Assembly (NCBI RefSeq): GCF_016458275.1
Contig: NZ_JAEMHM010000027.1
Span: 1 to 64,000, forward strand
Source of the DNA: Geomesophilobacter sediminis
GTDB taxonomy: Bacteria > Desulfobacterota > Desulfuromonadia > Geobacterales > Geobacteraceae
Length of the DNA: 64,000 bases
Reading direction: 5' to 3'
The notes under the pieces were generated by a model. That model ran no database searches and was not told the origin of the DNA. It worked only from the letters and a program-made list of their open reading frames with translations. Below, piece by piece: positions 23,226-31,352 of the stretch. A program made the position numbers and the translations under genes. The number at the start of each line of letters is the position of its first letter. Position 1 is the first letter of the stretch.

Positions 23226-24017
23226 ATGAGCGAACAGAAGGGTTTCGAGAAGCTGATGGACATCATGCGGCGGCTGCGCGCACCGGGGGGCTGCCCGTGG
23301 GACGCCGAGCAGAACCACGAGTCGCTGAAGCGCTACCTGATCGAGGAGGCCTACGAGGTCATCGAGGCGATCGACGCCAAGGATAAGGAACACCTCAAGG
23401 AGGAGCTCGGGGACCTGCTGCTCCAACCGGTCTTCCATGCCGCCATCGCCGAGGAGAACGGCGACTTCACCATGGAAGAGGTCCTGGAAGCCATCAACGA
23501 CAAGCTGATCCGGCGCCACCCCCACGTTTTCGGCGACGAGGTAATCGAGTCGAGCGAGGCCCAGGTGGCGAACTGGGAGAAGATCAAGAAAAAGGAACAC
23601 GGGGAAAAGCGGAAGTCCGCCCTCTCCGGCGTTCCGGCGCACCTCCCGGCCCTGATGCAGGCGCAAAAACTCACCGAGAAGGCGGCCCGGGTCGGTTTCG
23701 ACTGGGAGCACACCGACCAGGTGTACGCCAAGGTGATGGAGGAGTTGCACGAGTTCGAGGAGGCGATGCTCTCCGGGAATCAGGAGGAGATGGAGGCCGA
23801 ACTGGGGGATCTTCTTTTCGCGATCGTCAATCTGGGGCGCTTTCTGGCCATCGATCCGGAGGAGGCGCTGCGCAAGACCCTGAACCGCTTCGTCAACCGG
23901 TTCGGTCACGTCGAGCAGACCCTGCACGAGCGGGGGATCGCCATGCAAAACGCCACCCTGAAGGAGATGGATCTGCTCTGGGAGGAGGCGAAAAAGTTGG
24001 AGGCGGCGCGGAAGTGA
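23226..24017 (+). CDS. mazG: Nucleoside triphosphate pyrophosphohydrolase MazG
   Basis: A 263-residue cytosolic housekeeping enzyme that hydrolyses NTPs and dNTPs to monophosphates, clearing aberrant nucleotides. It has the two-domain layout of long MazG: the N-terminal domain carries the metal-binding EEAYEVIEAI and EELGDLLLQ, the second carries EELHEFEEAM and EAELGDLLFAIVNL. It starts like family members (GFEKLMDIMRRLRAPGGCPWD). AGAGGA precedes the ATG. Convergent with murJ; I see no clear terminator after it. Confidence 0.95.
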   Translation: MSEQKGFEKLMDIMRRLRAPGGCPWDAEQNHESLKRYLIEEAYEVIEAIDAKDKEHLKEELGDLLLQPVFHAAIAEENGDFTMEEVLEAINDKLIRRHPHVFGDEVIESSEAQVANWEKIKKKEHGEKRKSALSGVPAHLPALMQAQKLTEKAARVGFDWEHTDQVYAKVMEELHEFEEAMLSGNQEEMEAELGDLLFAIVNLGRFLAIDPEEALRKTLNRFVNRFGHVEQTLHERGIAMQNATLKEMDLLWEEAKKLEAARK

Positions 24018-24366
24018 CTGCGTTTCCGCGCCCTTGGGCGGCTAATCCACAGCTGCTGTGCAAAACCTGTGAATAACCATGTTGAGAAGCAGGGAGGATT
24101 ACCCGGTTGTAGCGGGTTTCAGGGAGGCTGCATAGTTTTTATTCACCCCTGAGCCACCAGTAAAATTCAATAGTTACGTAACCGTCCTCGGCAAGCCGGG
24201 ATTTGCCCACGCCAACATTAAATGCGAAAAATTAGGTTTTTCACATAGTGGAAATCCTGTTCATAACTACCCAGAAACTTCGCGTTTCCGACCTACCTCA
24301 CCCCACTGAGCCCGGAATCGAACTTCCCTTCGGCTAAAGGGAGGTAACGGGATGCCATTACCACTT
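24018..24366. other. AT-rich convergent intergenic region with DnaA-box-like 9-mers
   Basis: 349 bp between the ends of mazG and murJ, with no ORF. It is unusually AT-rich for this window and contains four 9-mers close to the DnaA box: TAATCCACA (24043), TTATTCACA read on the minus strand (24076-24068, a perfect match to TTATNCACA), TTATTCACC (24139) and TTTTTCACA (24237). dnaA, dnaN, gyrB or mnmG are not in the window, so this is not shown to be oriC. Confidence 0.35.
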
Positions 24367-25947
24367 CTAAGGCCCCGAGGCACTCCGGCCCAACTTCCGC
24401 TTCAGGGTCCCCAGAACGTCACGCGCCTCCTCGCTGCCGAAGACGTGGGCGCAGATGAGGAAAAGCACCATCCCGGCACCGATCGCCCCCCCCAGCACCC
24501 CCCCCTTGATTACCTTCTCCCCCGCCCGGGTCCAATCCGCCAGTTGCAACACGAAGTAGACCACCGCCCCCATCGGGACCGACGCTGCGAGCGCCTTTGA
24601 CGCGGATCGGACAATGTCGCGCCCACCGAAAGGCCCGATCTTCTGCCTCAGGTAGTAGACCAGGAGGCCCATGTTCCCTACCGCCGAGAGGGAGGAGGCA
24701 AAGGCGAGGCCACCGTGCAACAGCGGCCGCATGAGGATCACGCTGAACAGGAAGTTGAGCAAGAAGGCGATGAAGGCGCAGAAGACCGGGGTCTTGGTGT
24801 CCTTGAGCGCATAGAAGGCGGGAACCAGCACCCGCACCAGCGCCACGAAACAGATGCCGAGCGAATAGTAGGAAAGGGCCACGCCGCAGTTGGCGGCCTT
24901 GGCGTAGTCGAACGCCCCCCCCATGAACAGCAGCGAGAAGATCGGCGTGGCGCAGATCAAAAGTCCGACCATGGCGGGGACGGTGATGAAAAGGGTGAGG
25001 CGCACCCCGTAGCCGAGCGACTCCTTGAGCGCCTCCAGGTCCCCCGCGGCCGCCTGCCGGCTCATGGAAGGGAGGACCGCCTGGGCCACCGAGACGGTGA
25101 AGATCCCCTGCGGGAATTCAAAGAGCCGCTGCGCGTAGTAAAGGTAGGAGACGCTTCCCTGGGCCAGAAGGGAGGCGAGGATCGACCCGACCGTGATGTT
25201 CAGGTAGTAGACTCCGACGCCGAAAATCGACGGGCCCATGAGCAGGCCGATCCGCCGCACCGCCGGATGCTTGAAATCGAAGTTGGGGCGCAGCGCGAAC
25301 CCCTTGCGGTAGAGGACCGGGAGCTGCAGCAGCAACTGCAGCACTCCGCCGACGAGCACCCCCACCGCCAGGGCGACGATCGGGACCCGGAAGCGTTGGT
25401 GCAGGGTGAGCGCGCAGACGATCATCGATGCGTTGAGAAATACCGTGGAGACCGCCGGAGTGAAGAAATGGCGCACGGTGTTCAGGATCCCCATGCACAG
25501 GGCGACCATGCTCACGAAGAAGATGTACGGGAACATGAGCCGGTTCATCATGATCGTCATCGAGACCTTTTCCGGATTCGTGGCAAAGCCGGGGAACATG
25601 ACGGCGATGATCTGGGGGGAGAAGACGATCCCCACGAGGGTGATGGCTGCCATCACGATGGTGAGTACGGTGAAGCAGACGTTGGCGAGGTCGCGGGCCT
25701 CGTCGGGCCCCTTATTGGTGTACCACTCGGAAAAGGTCGGGACGAAGGCAGAGGTGAGCGCCCCTTCGGCGAAGAAGCGGCGCAGCATGTTGGGGATCTG
25801 GAAGGCGGCGAAGAAGGCGTCGGTGTAGAGTCCGGCCCCGAAGAGATGGGAAACCACCATATCCCGGACCATTCCCATGATGCGGGAGAGCATGGTGGCC
25901 GCGCCGAGCACCCCGGCGGCGCGGGCAATATGTTTCTTCTCGGACAT
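24367..25947 (-). CDS. murJ: Lipid II flippase MurJ (MviN family)
   Basis: A 526-residue polytopic inner-membrane protein that flips lipid II to the periplasm for peptidoglycan synthesis. Seen: the family-defining N-terminus (ARAAGVLGAATMLSRIMGMVRD, FGAGLYTDAFFAAFQIPN, RRFFAEGALTSAFVP), about 14 hydrophobic segments, and the mid-protein block YAQRLFEFPQGIF. The ATG at 25947 is preferred over GTG 25953 because GAGGG lies 5 bases before it. A 350-bp repeat-rich gap separates it from the next minus-strand gene end. Confidence 0.95.
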   Translation of the reverse strand: MSEKKHIARAAGVLGAATMLSRIMGMVRDMVVSHLFGAGLYTDAFFAAFQIPNMLRRFFAEGALTSAFVPTFSEWYTNKGPDEARDLANVCFTVLTIVMAAITLVGIVFSPQIIAVMFPGFATNPEKVSMTIMMNRLMFPYIFFVSMVALCMGILNTVRHFFTPAVSTVFLNASMIVCALTLHQRFRVPIVALAVGVLVGGVLQLLLQLPVLYRKGFALRPNFDFKHPAVRRIGLLMGPSIFGVGVYYLNITVGSILASLLAQGSVSYLYYAQRLFEFPQGIFTVSVAQAVLPSMSRQAAAGDLEALKESLGYGVRLTLFITVPAMVGLLICATPIFSLLFMGGAFDYAKAANCGVALSYYSLGICFVALVRVLVPAFYALKDTKTPVFCAFIAFLLNFLFSVILMRPLLHGGLAFASSLSAVGNMGLLVYYLRQKIGPFGGRDIVRSASKALAASVPMGAVVYFVLQLADWTRAGEKVIKGGVLGGAIGAGMVLFLICAHVFGSEEARDVLGTLKRKLGRSASGP

Positions 25948-26103
25948 CGGCACCCTCGGATTCGGAAATCAAAGGGGAGAAAGTAGCACAGCCGGGAAGA
26001 GCTTGACAAGAAATCAGCAACGATGGGCGGCGGCCGCACCTTGTCGGCTCGCGCTCCGACTCCTTGCGCTGCCGCTTTGCATCGCTCAGCAAGGCCGCTC
26101 GCT

Positions 26104-26268
26104 GTGGGAGCGACATTGCTGTCGCGACCTTCTGGTGAAATCGCAGCCAGGTCCCGATCCTGGCATGACGGGAGTTTTCCCGGTGGGAGCACCTTTCCAG
26201 GCGCGATCCGCCGCAGGCGGTGCCAACGGCCTCAGGATTATCCCGCCTGGAAAGGCGCTCCCACCGGG
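26104..26268. repeat. REP-like elements: single copy plus inverted pair
   Basis: A single GTGGGAGCGACATTGCTGTC-type element at 26104-26129, then an inverted pair with 25-base arms at 26179-26203 and 26244-26268 (one mismatch) around a 40-base centre. Relatives occur at 52185-52321, 55150-55210 and 57346-57372. The rest of 25948-26297 holds no gene. Confidence 0.85.
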
Positions 26269-26297
26269 TAATGCAGCTTCTTCCGTACGGCACGCCG

Positions 26298-27872
26298 CTA
26301 GTCCGCGTCGGGCTGGTTTTTCGAGAAGATCCCCTGCAGGAGATGGTTTTCGCGGGTGGCCCGGTCCAGCCAGACGGTCGCCTCCTCGGCGCTGCGCACC
26401 TTGCCATCCACCGTGGCGAGGATCAACCCCTTCGTCAACACCGTGTTGAACCGGCTGTCGTAGACCACCGGGTGGCGCTGCCCGGGAAACTTGGCGAGAA
26501 AGGGGACGTGCTCGAAGTCGATCTTCCCGTCGTAGGTGTTGGTCCGCCAGTGATGGTCCGAGGAGACGATGACCAGCGCGTCATCCCAGGTCCCCTGGCG
26601 TTCCATCTCCCGGCGCAACTCGCCGAAGAGCCGGTCGGCCAGGATGACGTTGTCGAAGTACCCCTCGCGCTTGTTCCGGTTGAAGCCGAAGCGGCCGGTG
26701 CGCCGGTCGTAGACGTTCGGGGAGTGCGGCACGCTGTAGTGGAGAAACAAAAAGCCGAAGTCGCGGTTGCGCACCGCGTCGAGGACATCTGCCTGCATGG
26801 CGGTAACGATGCCGATCTGGTTGTTGCCGAGCATGGTGTTGCTGAAGGGGAGAAAGCGCATATCCCAGACTTCCAGCGACTGATGCCACATGACGTCGAA
26901 GAGGCGGTCCGAGGTCCAGAAGTTGTAGCGGGGGTAGTCGCGGCAAAGATCGGCCGACCTGATGACCCGGGCGTAGGGATGGTACCAGCCGAAGAGAGCG
27001 CTGCTGCCGTGGCGCTGGCGGATCGCGTCGAAGATGTTTTCCTGCGCCGAGAAATCCACCCGGGCGCCGGTGTCGGCCCGGACCAGGTCGAGCCGGCGCG
27101 CCCCCGCCGCTTCGGTCGTCTTCAGCGGGATCCCGGTCAAAAGCGCCGGGAGGGAGACCTGCGTCGCGTCGCTGGGGGAGTAGGCGCGGGTCGCCTGGAG
27201 GGAGCTTTCGGCAAAGGTATCGAAGGCGGGGAGGGAGAGTCCCGCGGGACGCTCGCCAAAGCAGAGGCGGTAGTCGGTCTCGTCGAAGATCACCCAGACC
27301 ACGCGCCGGGCCAGGGCGTTGGGCGGGGCGGGACGCTCCACCCGATGGGGATGGAACTGGGCCGCCGGCTCCATCCCGAAAAGCGCGGCGGTCGCGCGGC
27401 CGAAGGTGACCAAGAGAAACGGGGCCACCAGCAGCGGGATGACCCGGTACAGCCGCCCCACCCGCTCCCGCTGGGCGATGAAGAGGAGGATCGCGCCGAC
27501 CGCGACGGTCCAGCAGGCGATCTCAACCAGCACCGCGTTTTTTTCCCCGAAGAGGAAGATGAACCGGGTGAAGGAGATCACCGACATTCCCGCCCCGTAG
27601 ATGGCGGCGATGCCGACCAGCAGGAAGAGGCAAAGGGCCACCCAGGGGAAAAGCCGCTCCCGCTTCCGTCCCAGCCGGACCAGGCCGAAAAAAAACGTCC
27701 CCCAGATGAGGACGTTGAGCATCACCCCCAGGTAGCTGTTGAAGGGGGAGTACGGCGCCAGGTAGTTCCCCCCCGGCAGGTAGGGGAGGAGCTTCAGCCA
27801 CAGTTTCAGGAACATCAGGTTGGCGAGGGAGACCGAACCGACGAAGTCGCGCCAACGGGAGTTATCGGGCAT
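26298..27872 (-). CDS. Membrane alkaline-phosphatase/sulfatase-superfamily enzyme
   Basis: 524 residues: an N-terminal half with about five membrane segments (to about residue 170), then a periplasmic catalytic domain. Seen in the latter: the metal-binding start VVWVIFDETDYR, the nucleophile region SDATQVSLPALLTG (a Thr, as in LtaS or EptA-like transferases, rather than a sulfatase Cys), and SSDHHWR plus FEHVPFLAKFPG near the end. It may transfer or hydrolyse a phospho- or sulfo-group on a surface polymer; the substrate is unknown. It overlaps the methyltransferase gene by 11 bp and is the last gene of the sigma-54 module. Confidence 0.8.
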   Translation of the reverse strand: MPDNSRWRDFVGSVSLANLMFLKLWLKLLPYLPGGNYLAPYSPFNSYLGVMLNVLIWGTFFFGLVRLGRKRERLFPWVALCLFLLVGIAAIYGAGMSVISFTRFIFLFGEKNAVLVEIACWTVAVGAILLFIAQRERVGRLYRVIPLLVAPFLLVTFGRATAALFGMEPAAQFHPHRVERPAPPNALARRVVWVIFDETDYRLCFGERPAGLSLPAFDTFAESSLQATRAYSPSDATQVSLPALLTGIPLKTTEAAGARRLDLVRADTGARVDFSAQENIFDAIRQRHGSSALFGWYHPYARVIRSADLCRDYPRYNFWTSDRLFDVMWHQSLEVWDMRFLPFSNTMLGNNQIGIVTAMQADVLDAVRNRDFGFLFLHYSVPHSPNVYDRRTGRFGFNRNKREGYFDNVILADRLFGELRREMERQGTWDDALVIVSSDHHWRTNTYDGKIDFEHVPFLAKFPGQRHPVVYDSRFNTVLTKGLILATVDGKVRSAEEATVWLDRATRENHLLQGIFSKNQPDAD

Positions 27873-29274
27873 GCAGGCGCTCCAGGAGGTACAGCACCCG
27901 TCCGGCGTTGCCGGTCTCCGCCTTTGAGACGATGCGGAACTGTTTCCGGGCGGCCTGCTCGAAGAACTCCGGGGTCAGGTACCGGTACAGGTCGTCCCGG
28001 CCGCGCGACAGACGCCTGAACTGCGGGTCGTCCGGCGCCACGTATTCGATGACCAGGTGGCGGGTGGTGACCTCCGCCGCCAGGGAGAAGATCTTTTCCA
28101 GGGGGATCTGGTCCCCCACCACCAGGTGGTGCATCAGGGCCAGCATGAAGACCGCGTCGAAGTAGCCGCGCGAACGCTCCAAAAACGAAGGGGTCTCGGC
28201 GTTGCTCCACCCCAGGGCCGGGGTGGGACGGGCGAAGTCGACCACCAGGGGAAGGATGTCCAATCCGTCGCGCAGCGCCCCCTCCCAGAGGCCCCCGATG
28301 ACCGCGGCGTCCTGGTCGATGGCGACCACTTTCGCCCCGCGTGCGGCGGCCAGCCGGGAGAAGTGCCCGGTGTTGCAACCGACGTCGAGCACCCGGGCGG
28401 GGCGGGACTGGTCCAGGAACCTCTTCACGAAAAACGACTTCTCCCCGAAGGACTCCTTGTCGTAGGTGCAGGTGCGGCAGTAATCGGTCCAGGCCGTCTT
28501 CTGCCGGCCCACCCGGCCCGCCCGTTCCACCGCTCGTCCCAGCCGCCGGTACAGGCTGCGCAGCACGAAGCGCGCCTGGGCGTCGGAGGAGGTCCGCCGC
28601 GGCTGGTACATCGCCGCCCCCCGCTCCTCGGCCTTGCCGGAAAGCCACACCGGCAGCGAGACCGATCCCAAGAAGGCCGGCAGCAGGCGCCGCCCCGGAC
28701 CGAGCATCCGGTAGACCTCTCCCGGCTCGATCCCGTCGCGCCGCGAGAGGAAGATGGAGGAAAGGGGGAGCTCGAGGTTCTTCGCCACCAGAAGGGGCAG
28801 GAGAAAGGTCCGCACGAACTGGGCCTGGGCGCGCCAGATCGGGTCGCGCAGATCGCGCGGCTCGAAGGAGAGGAGGTCGATGAAGACCGGACGCGGCCCG
28901 CGGAACAGGACGTTGTAGGGGGTGGCGTCCTTGAGACCCAGCCCCTGGTCCAGCGACTCCTCGGCGACCTTCAGGGTGAGCCGGGCGGCGGCGAGCAGCA
29001 TCTGCCGGGGCCATTCCGCCGGGAAGGACGGAAAGGGGACCACGTCGTGGGAGAGGAAGAGGTCCCCCTCGCCGGCCGGGATTTCCGGGGGAGCGGCACC
29101 GTTGCCGGCGGCGATGATGGTGGTCCCCACCACCTCGCCCGACGTGGTCAGCCGATGCAGAAACGGACTCTCCACCAGCGCCCGGTAGGTCGGCGCCTGG
29201 TCGGCATAGACCTGCCGGATCAGCTGCGGGCCGCGGAAATGGAGCTTGCCGGCCGGATCACGGAAGGAGCGCAT
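27862..29274 (-). CDS. NoeA-like SAM-dependent methyltransferase with kinase-like N-terminus
   Basis: 470 residues. The C-terminal half is a class I SAM methyltransferase with the glycine motif ARVLDVGCNTGHFSRLAAARG (about residue 290) and VVAIDQD for the ribose-binding acid. The N-terminal half has LGLKDATPYNVLFRG followed by PVFIDLLSFEP, which resembles the catalytic and metal-binding loops of kinase-like phosphotransferases. This architecture recurs in proteins annotated as nodulation protein NoeA-like. Its target, perhaps a surface glycan, is not evident. The gene starts one base after the stop of the 60-aa gene and overlaps the membrane enzyme gene, so the three form a tight operon. Confidence 0.8.
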   Translation of the reverse strand: MRSFRDPAGKLHFRGPQLIRQVYADQAPTYRALVESPFLHRLTTSGEVVGTTIIAAGNGAAPPEIPAGEGDLFLSHDVVPFPSFPAEWPRQMLLAAARLTLKVAEESLDQGLGLKDATPYNVLFRGPRPVFIDLLSFEPRDLRDPIWRAQAQFVRTFLLPLLVAKNLELPLSSIFLSRRDGIEPGEVYRMLGPGRRLLPAFLGSVSLPVWLSGKAEERGAAMYQPRRTSSDAQARFVLRSLYRRLGRAVERAGRVGRQKTAWTDYCRTCTYDKESFGEKSFFVKRFLDQSRPARVLDVGCNTGHFSRLAAARGAKVVAIDQDAAVIGGLWEGALRDGLDILPLVVDFARPTPALGWSNAETPSFLERSRGYFDAVFMLALMHHLVVGDQIPLEKIFSLAAEVTTRHLVIEYVAPDDPQFRRLSRGRDDLYRYLTPEFFEQAARKQFRIVSKAETGNAGRVLYLLERLHAR

Positions 29275-29457
29275 CTACTGGTCCTTTTTGAAAAATCTGG
29301 TGAACATGCCGAGGAACTTCCGGAAGTAGAACATGACGCCGATGACGAAGGAGACCGCGAGTTGCCAGAGCATCAGCCCGGAGCCCGGATCGGAGTAGGC
29401 GTGGGCGGTGGCAGGGAACAGCAGGCACAGGTAGGCAAGAGTCAGGATCAGTTTCAT
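29275..29457 (-). CDS. Small DPGSG-motif membrane protein (60 aa)
   Basis: A 60-residue exported or membrane protein: a hydrophobic N-terminal segment ending TAHA, then YSDPGSGLMLWQLAVSF running into a second hydrophobic segment and a basic tail (MFYFRKFLGMFTRFFKKD). Small proteins with a DPGSG motif next to such methyltransferases and membrane hydrolases are a pattern I have met before, but no function is known to me. It abuts the methyltransferase gene directly. Likely an inner-membrane scaffold or subunit of that module. Confidence 0.7.
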   Translation of the reverse strand: MKLILTLAYLCLLFPATAHAYSDPGSGLMLWQLAVSFVIGVMFYFRKFLGMFTRFFKKDQ

Positions 29458-29515
29458 AGCAGCTCTCCATTACAAGGGGATAATCCGAATAACGCAGGAC
29501 ATGACCACCGGTTGA

Positions 29516-29749
29516 CTATTCGGCAAGATTGTTGGCTTCCGCGTCGTGAGGCTCGAGCGGAGCGCGGCTGAGGTAGACGGGACAGGAAGCATAGTCGCCG
29601 ACGCAGTAGTCGAGCATCCGGGGGATCTTGATTCCCGAGATGTTCATGCAGTAGCACTCGGCAAAGGGGTGCTGCAGGTGGATACAGGGTTGTCGCTGGA
29701 CACACCCAGCGCGCGCCGTCTCCGCAGCTTGTTGGCGTTGTAGTGACAC
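29516..29749 (-). CDS. Small Cys-rich hypothetical protein
   Basis: A 77-residue frame starting at GTG 29749, with GAGG 9 bases upstream. The C-terminal half reads PCIHLQHPFAECYCMNISG, then RMLDYCVGDYASCPVY. Cysteines with this spacing and a final CP.Y recall small cytosolic Cys-rich proteins common in Geobacter. The N-terminus is poorly determined: an in-frame ATG lies at 29806 and other frames are open there. It is the first gene after the sigma-54 promoter and 58 bp before the DPGSG gene. Confidence 0.45.
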   Translation of the reverse strand: MSLQRQQAAETARAGCVQRQPCIHLQHPFAECYCMNISGIKIPRMLDYCVGDYASCPVYLSRAPLEPHDAEANNLAE

Positions 29750-29867
29750 GTGTCGGGACCTCGGTTGAAGTCGGATTGGGAAAAAAGGGCCAGGCCGACG
29801 CTCCATCCGGCAAAGGGGCGGAAAGGGCGCCGGCCTGACAAGAGAACGGGGATACGGGATGAGATAT

Positions 29868-29883
29868 AGCAACAGCAGTGCCA
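29868..29883 (-). promoter_or_regulatory. Sigma-54 (RpoN) promoter
   Basis: On the minus strand TGGCAC-TGCTG-TTGCT (29883-29868) matches the -24/-12 consensus at every key position, with correct spacing. Start of transcription is expected near 29856, about 107 bp before the GTG of the Cys-rich gene. An NtrC-family activator gene ends only 119 bp upstream on the same strand. The remainder of 29750-30002 has no gene. Confidence 0.85.
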
Positions 29884-30002
29884 GAACGGCAAAAGACGCA
29901 GCGGCGCGGGTTTGCGGGGACCGGGCCGCGCGAGGGGGTGGGCAAAACGATGAGTTGGGGGCGAAAGGGGGTGGGTAAAATGCCCACCTGTTTGGAGACT
30001 TC

Positions 30003-31352
30003 CTAGAGGCCGTGGCGCTCCAGCATCCGCTTGAACCGGCCGTACTCGACGTCGAGCAGGCGGGCGGCCTCCATCTTCTTCCCGCCGGTCGCCGCCAGGG
30101 CGTCGCGAACCGCGCGGGCTTCGATCTCCTCCAGGGTGAGCCGGTGCGGGGCCTCGCGCTCCGGCGTCTCCCGGTTCGACGCACTCAAAACGCCGGCGAG
30201 ATCCTCGGCGGAAAGGGTTTCCCCGGCGAACAGGGCGGCGCGCTTCATGGTGCTTTTCAGCTCGCGCACGTTCCCCGGCCAGGGATGACGGTTCAGAAAA
30301 AGAAGGGCTTCCGGTGCCATCCGCGGCGGAACCCGGCCCAGTTCCAGGGAGGCATCTTCCAGAAAGCTGCGGGCCAGGACCGCGATGTCCTCGCCGCGCT
30401 GGCGCAGCGGGGGGAGCGTGATCACCAGGTCGCCAAGCCGGTAGTAGAGGTCCTCGCGGAAGCGGCCCTGCTGCGCCTCGGCTAAGAGGTCCTTGTTGCT
30501 GGCGGCGATGATCCGGGTGTCCACCTGGACCGTTTTGGTACCGCCGACCGGGAAAAAGCTCTTCTGCTCCACCGCCTGGAGGATCTTCGCCTGCACGGCG
30601 GGAGGGGCGCAATCGACGTCGTCGAGAAAGAGGGTGCCGCCGTGGGCCTCCTCGAAGAGCCCGGTCCGGGCGGCGGCCGCCCCGGTGAACGCCCCCCTTA
30701 CGTGCCCGAAGAGCTGGCTCTCGATGAGGGACTCCGCCAGGGAGCTGACGGCGACGGTGACGAAGGGATGGTGCCTGCGGCGGCTCAGCCGGTGGATGAG
30801 CGAGGCGAGATGGGACTTGCCCACCCCGGTCTCCCCCTGGATGATCAGGGAGAAATCGGTCCCGGCGATCCGCTGCGCCTGCCGGCTCACCTGGCGCATC
30901 GTCTCGCTTCCCCCCAACAGCAGCTCCAGCGAGGCCTCCTCGCGCTGCCGCGCGTTCTCCAGCTCGATCCGCTGCAGGATCGGGGCGGCGGCCCGGGTGA
31001 TCGCGGCGATGAGCTCCTCGCAGTCGAGCGGCTTGCGCAGGTAGGCGGAGACGCCGAGCTCGATCGCCTTCAGCAGGTACGCGGTTTCGGTGAAGGCCGT
31101 GCTCAGGATGATCGGGATCTCGGGAGCGGCGGCGCGGATCTGCCGGCTCAGCTCCAACCCGTCCATAACCGGCATCATGATGTCGCTCACCACGACGTCG
31201 GGGCGCTCGCGTTGAAAGAGCTCCACCCCGTCGCGACCGTTGCCGGCGGTCAGCACGTTCTGCACGTACAGCTCCAGGACGATCCGGATCCGTTCCCTCA
31301 GGTCGGGCTCGTCCTCGACAAAAAGCACCTTCAGCGGCAGACGGTCATCCAT
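30003..31352 (-). CDS. NtrC-family sigma-54 response regulator
   Basis: 449 residues. Receiver domain (about 5-120) with VEDEPD acidic pocket, phosphoacceptor Asp in VVVSDIMMPVMDG and KPLD; AAA+ domain with Walker A GETGVGKS, the sigma-54 loop GAFTGA intact (GHVRGAFTGAAAA), Walker B GTLFLDDVD and PWPGNVRELKS; C-terminal Fis-type helix-turn-helix (KKMEAARLLDVEYGRFKRML). The ATG at 31352 has GAGGAAGAGG before it and overlaps the kinase stop, so the two are coupled. It should activate sigma-54 promoters; the perfect one immediately downstream is the obvious target, which is inference. Confidence 0.95.
   Translation of the reverse strand: MDDRLPLKVLFVEDEPDLRERIRIVLELYVQNVLTAGNGRDGVELFQRERPDVVVSDIMMPVMDGLELSRQIRAAAPEIPIILSTAFTETAYLLKAIELGVSAYLRKPLDCEELIAAITRAAAPILQRIELENARQREEASLELLLGGSETMRQVSRQAQRIAGTDFSLIIQGETGVGKSHLASLIHRLSRRRHHPFVTVAVSSLAESLIESQLFGHVRGAFTGAAAARTGLFEEAHGGTLFLDDVDCAPPAVQAKILQAVEQKSFFPVGGTKTVQVDTRIIAASNKDLLAEAQQGRFREDLYYRLGDLVITLPPLRQRGEDIAVLARSFLEDASLELGRVPPRMAPEALLFLNRHPWPGNVRELKSTMKRAALFAGETLSAEDLAGVLSASNRETPEREAPHRLTLEEIEARAVRDALAATGGKKMEAARLLDVEYGRFKRMLERHGL

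Noticed and set aside
24300-24345. tRNA-like T-loop (TTCGATT on the minus strand)
   Set aside because: The flanking five-base stems do not pair, and no anticodon or acceptor arms can be folded around it.
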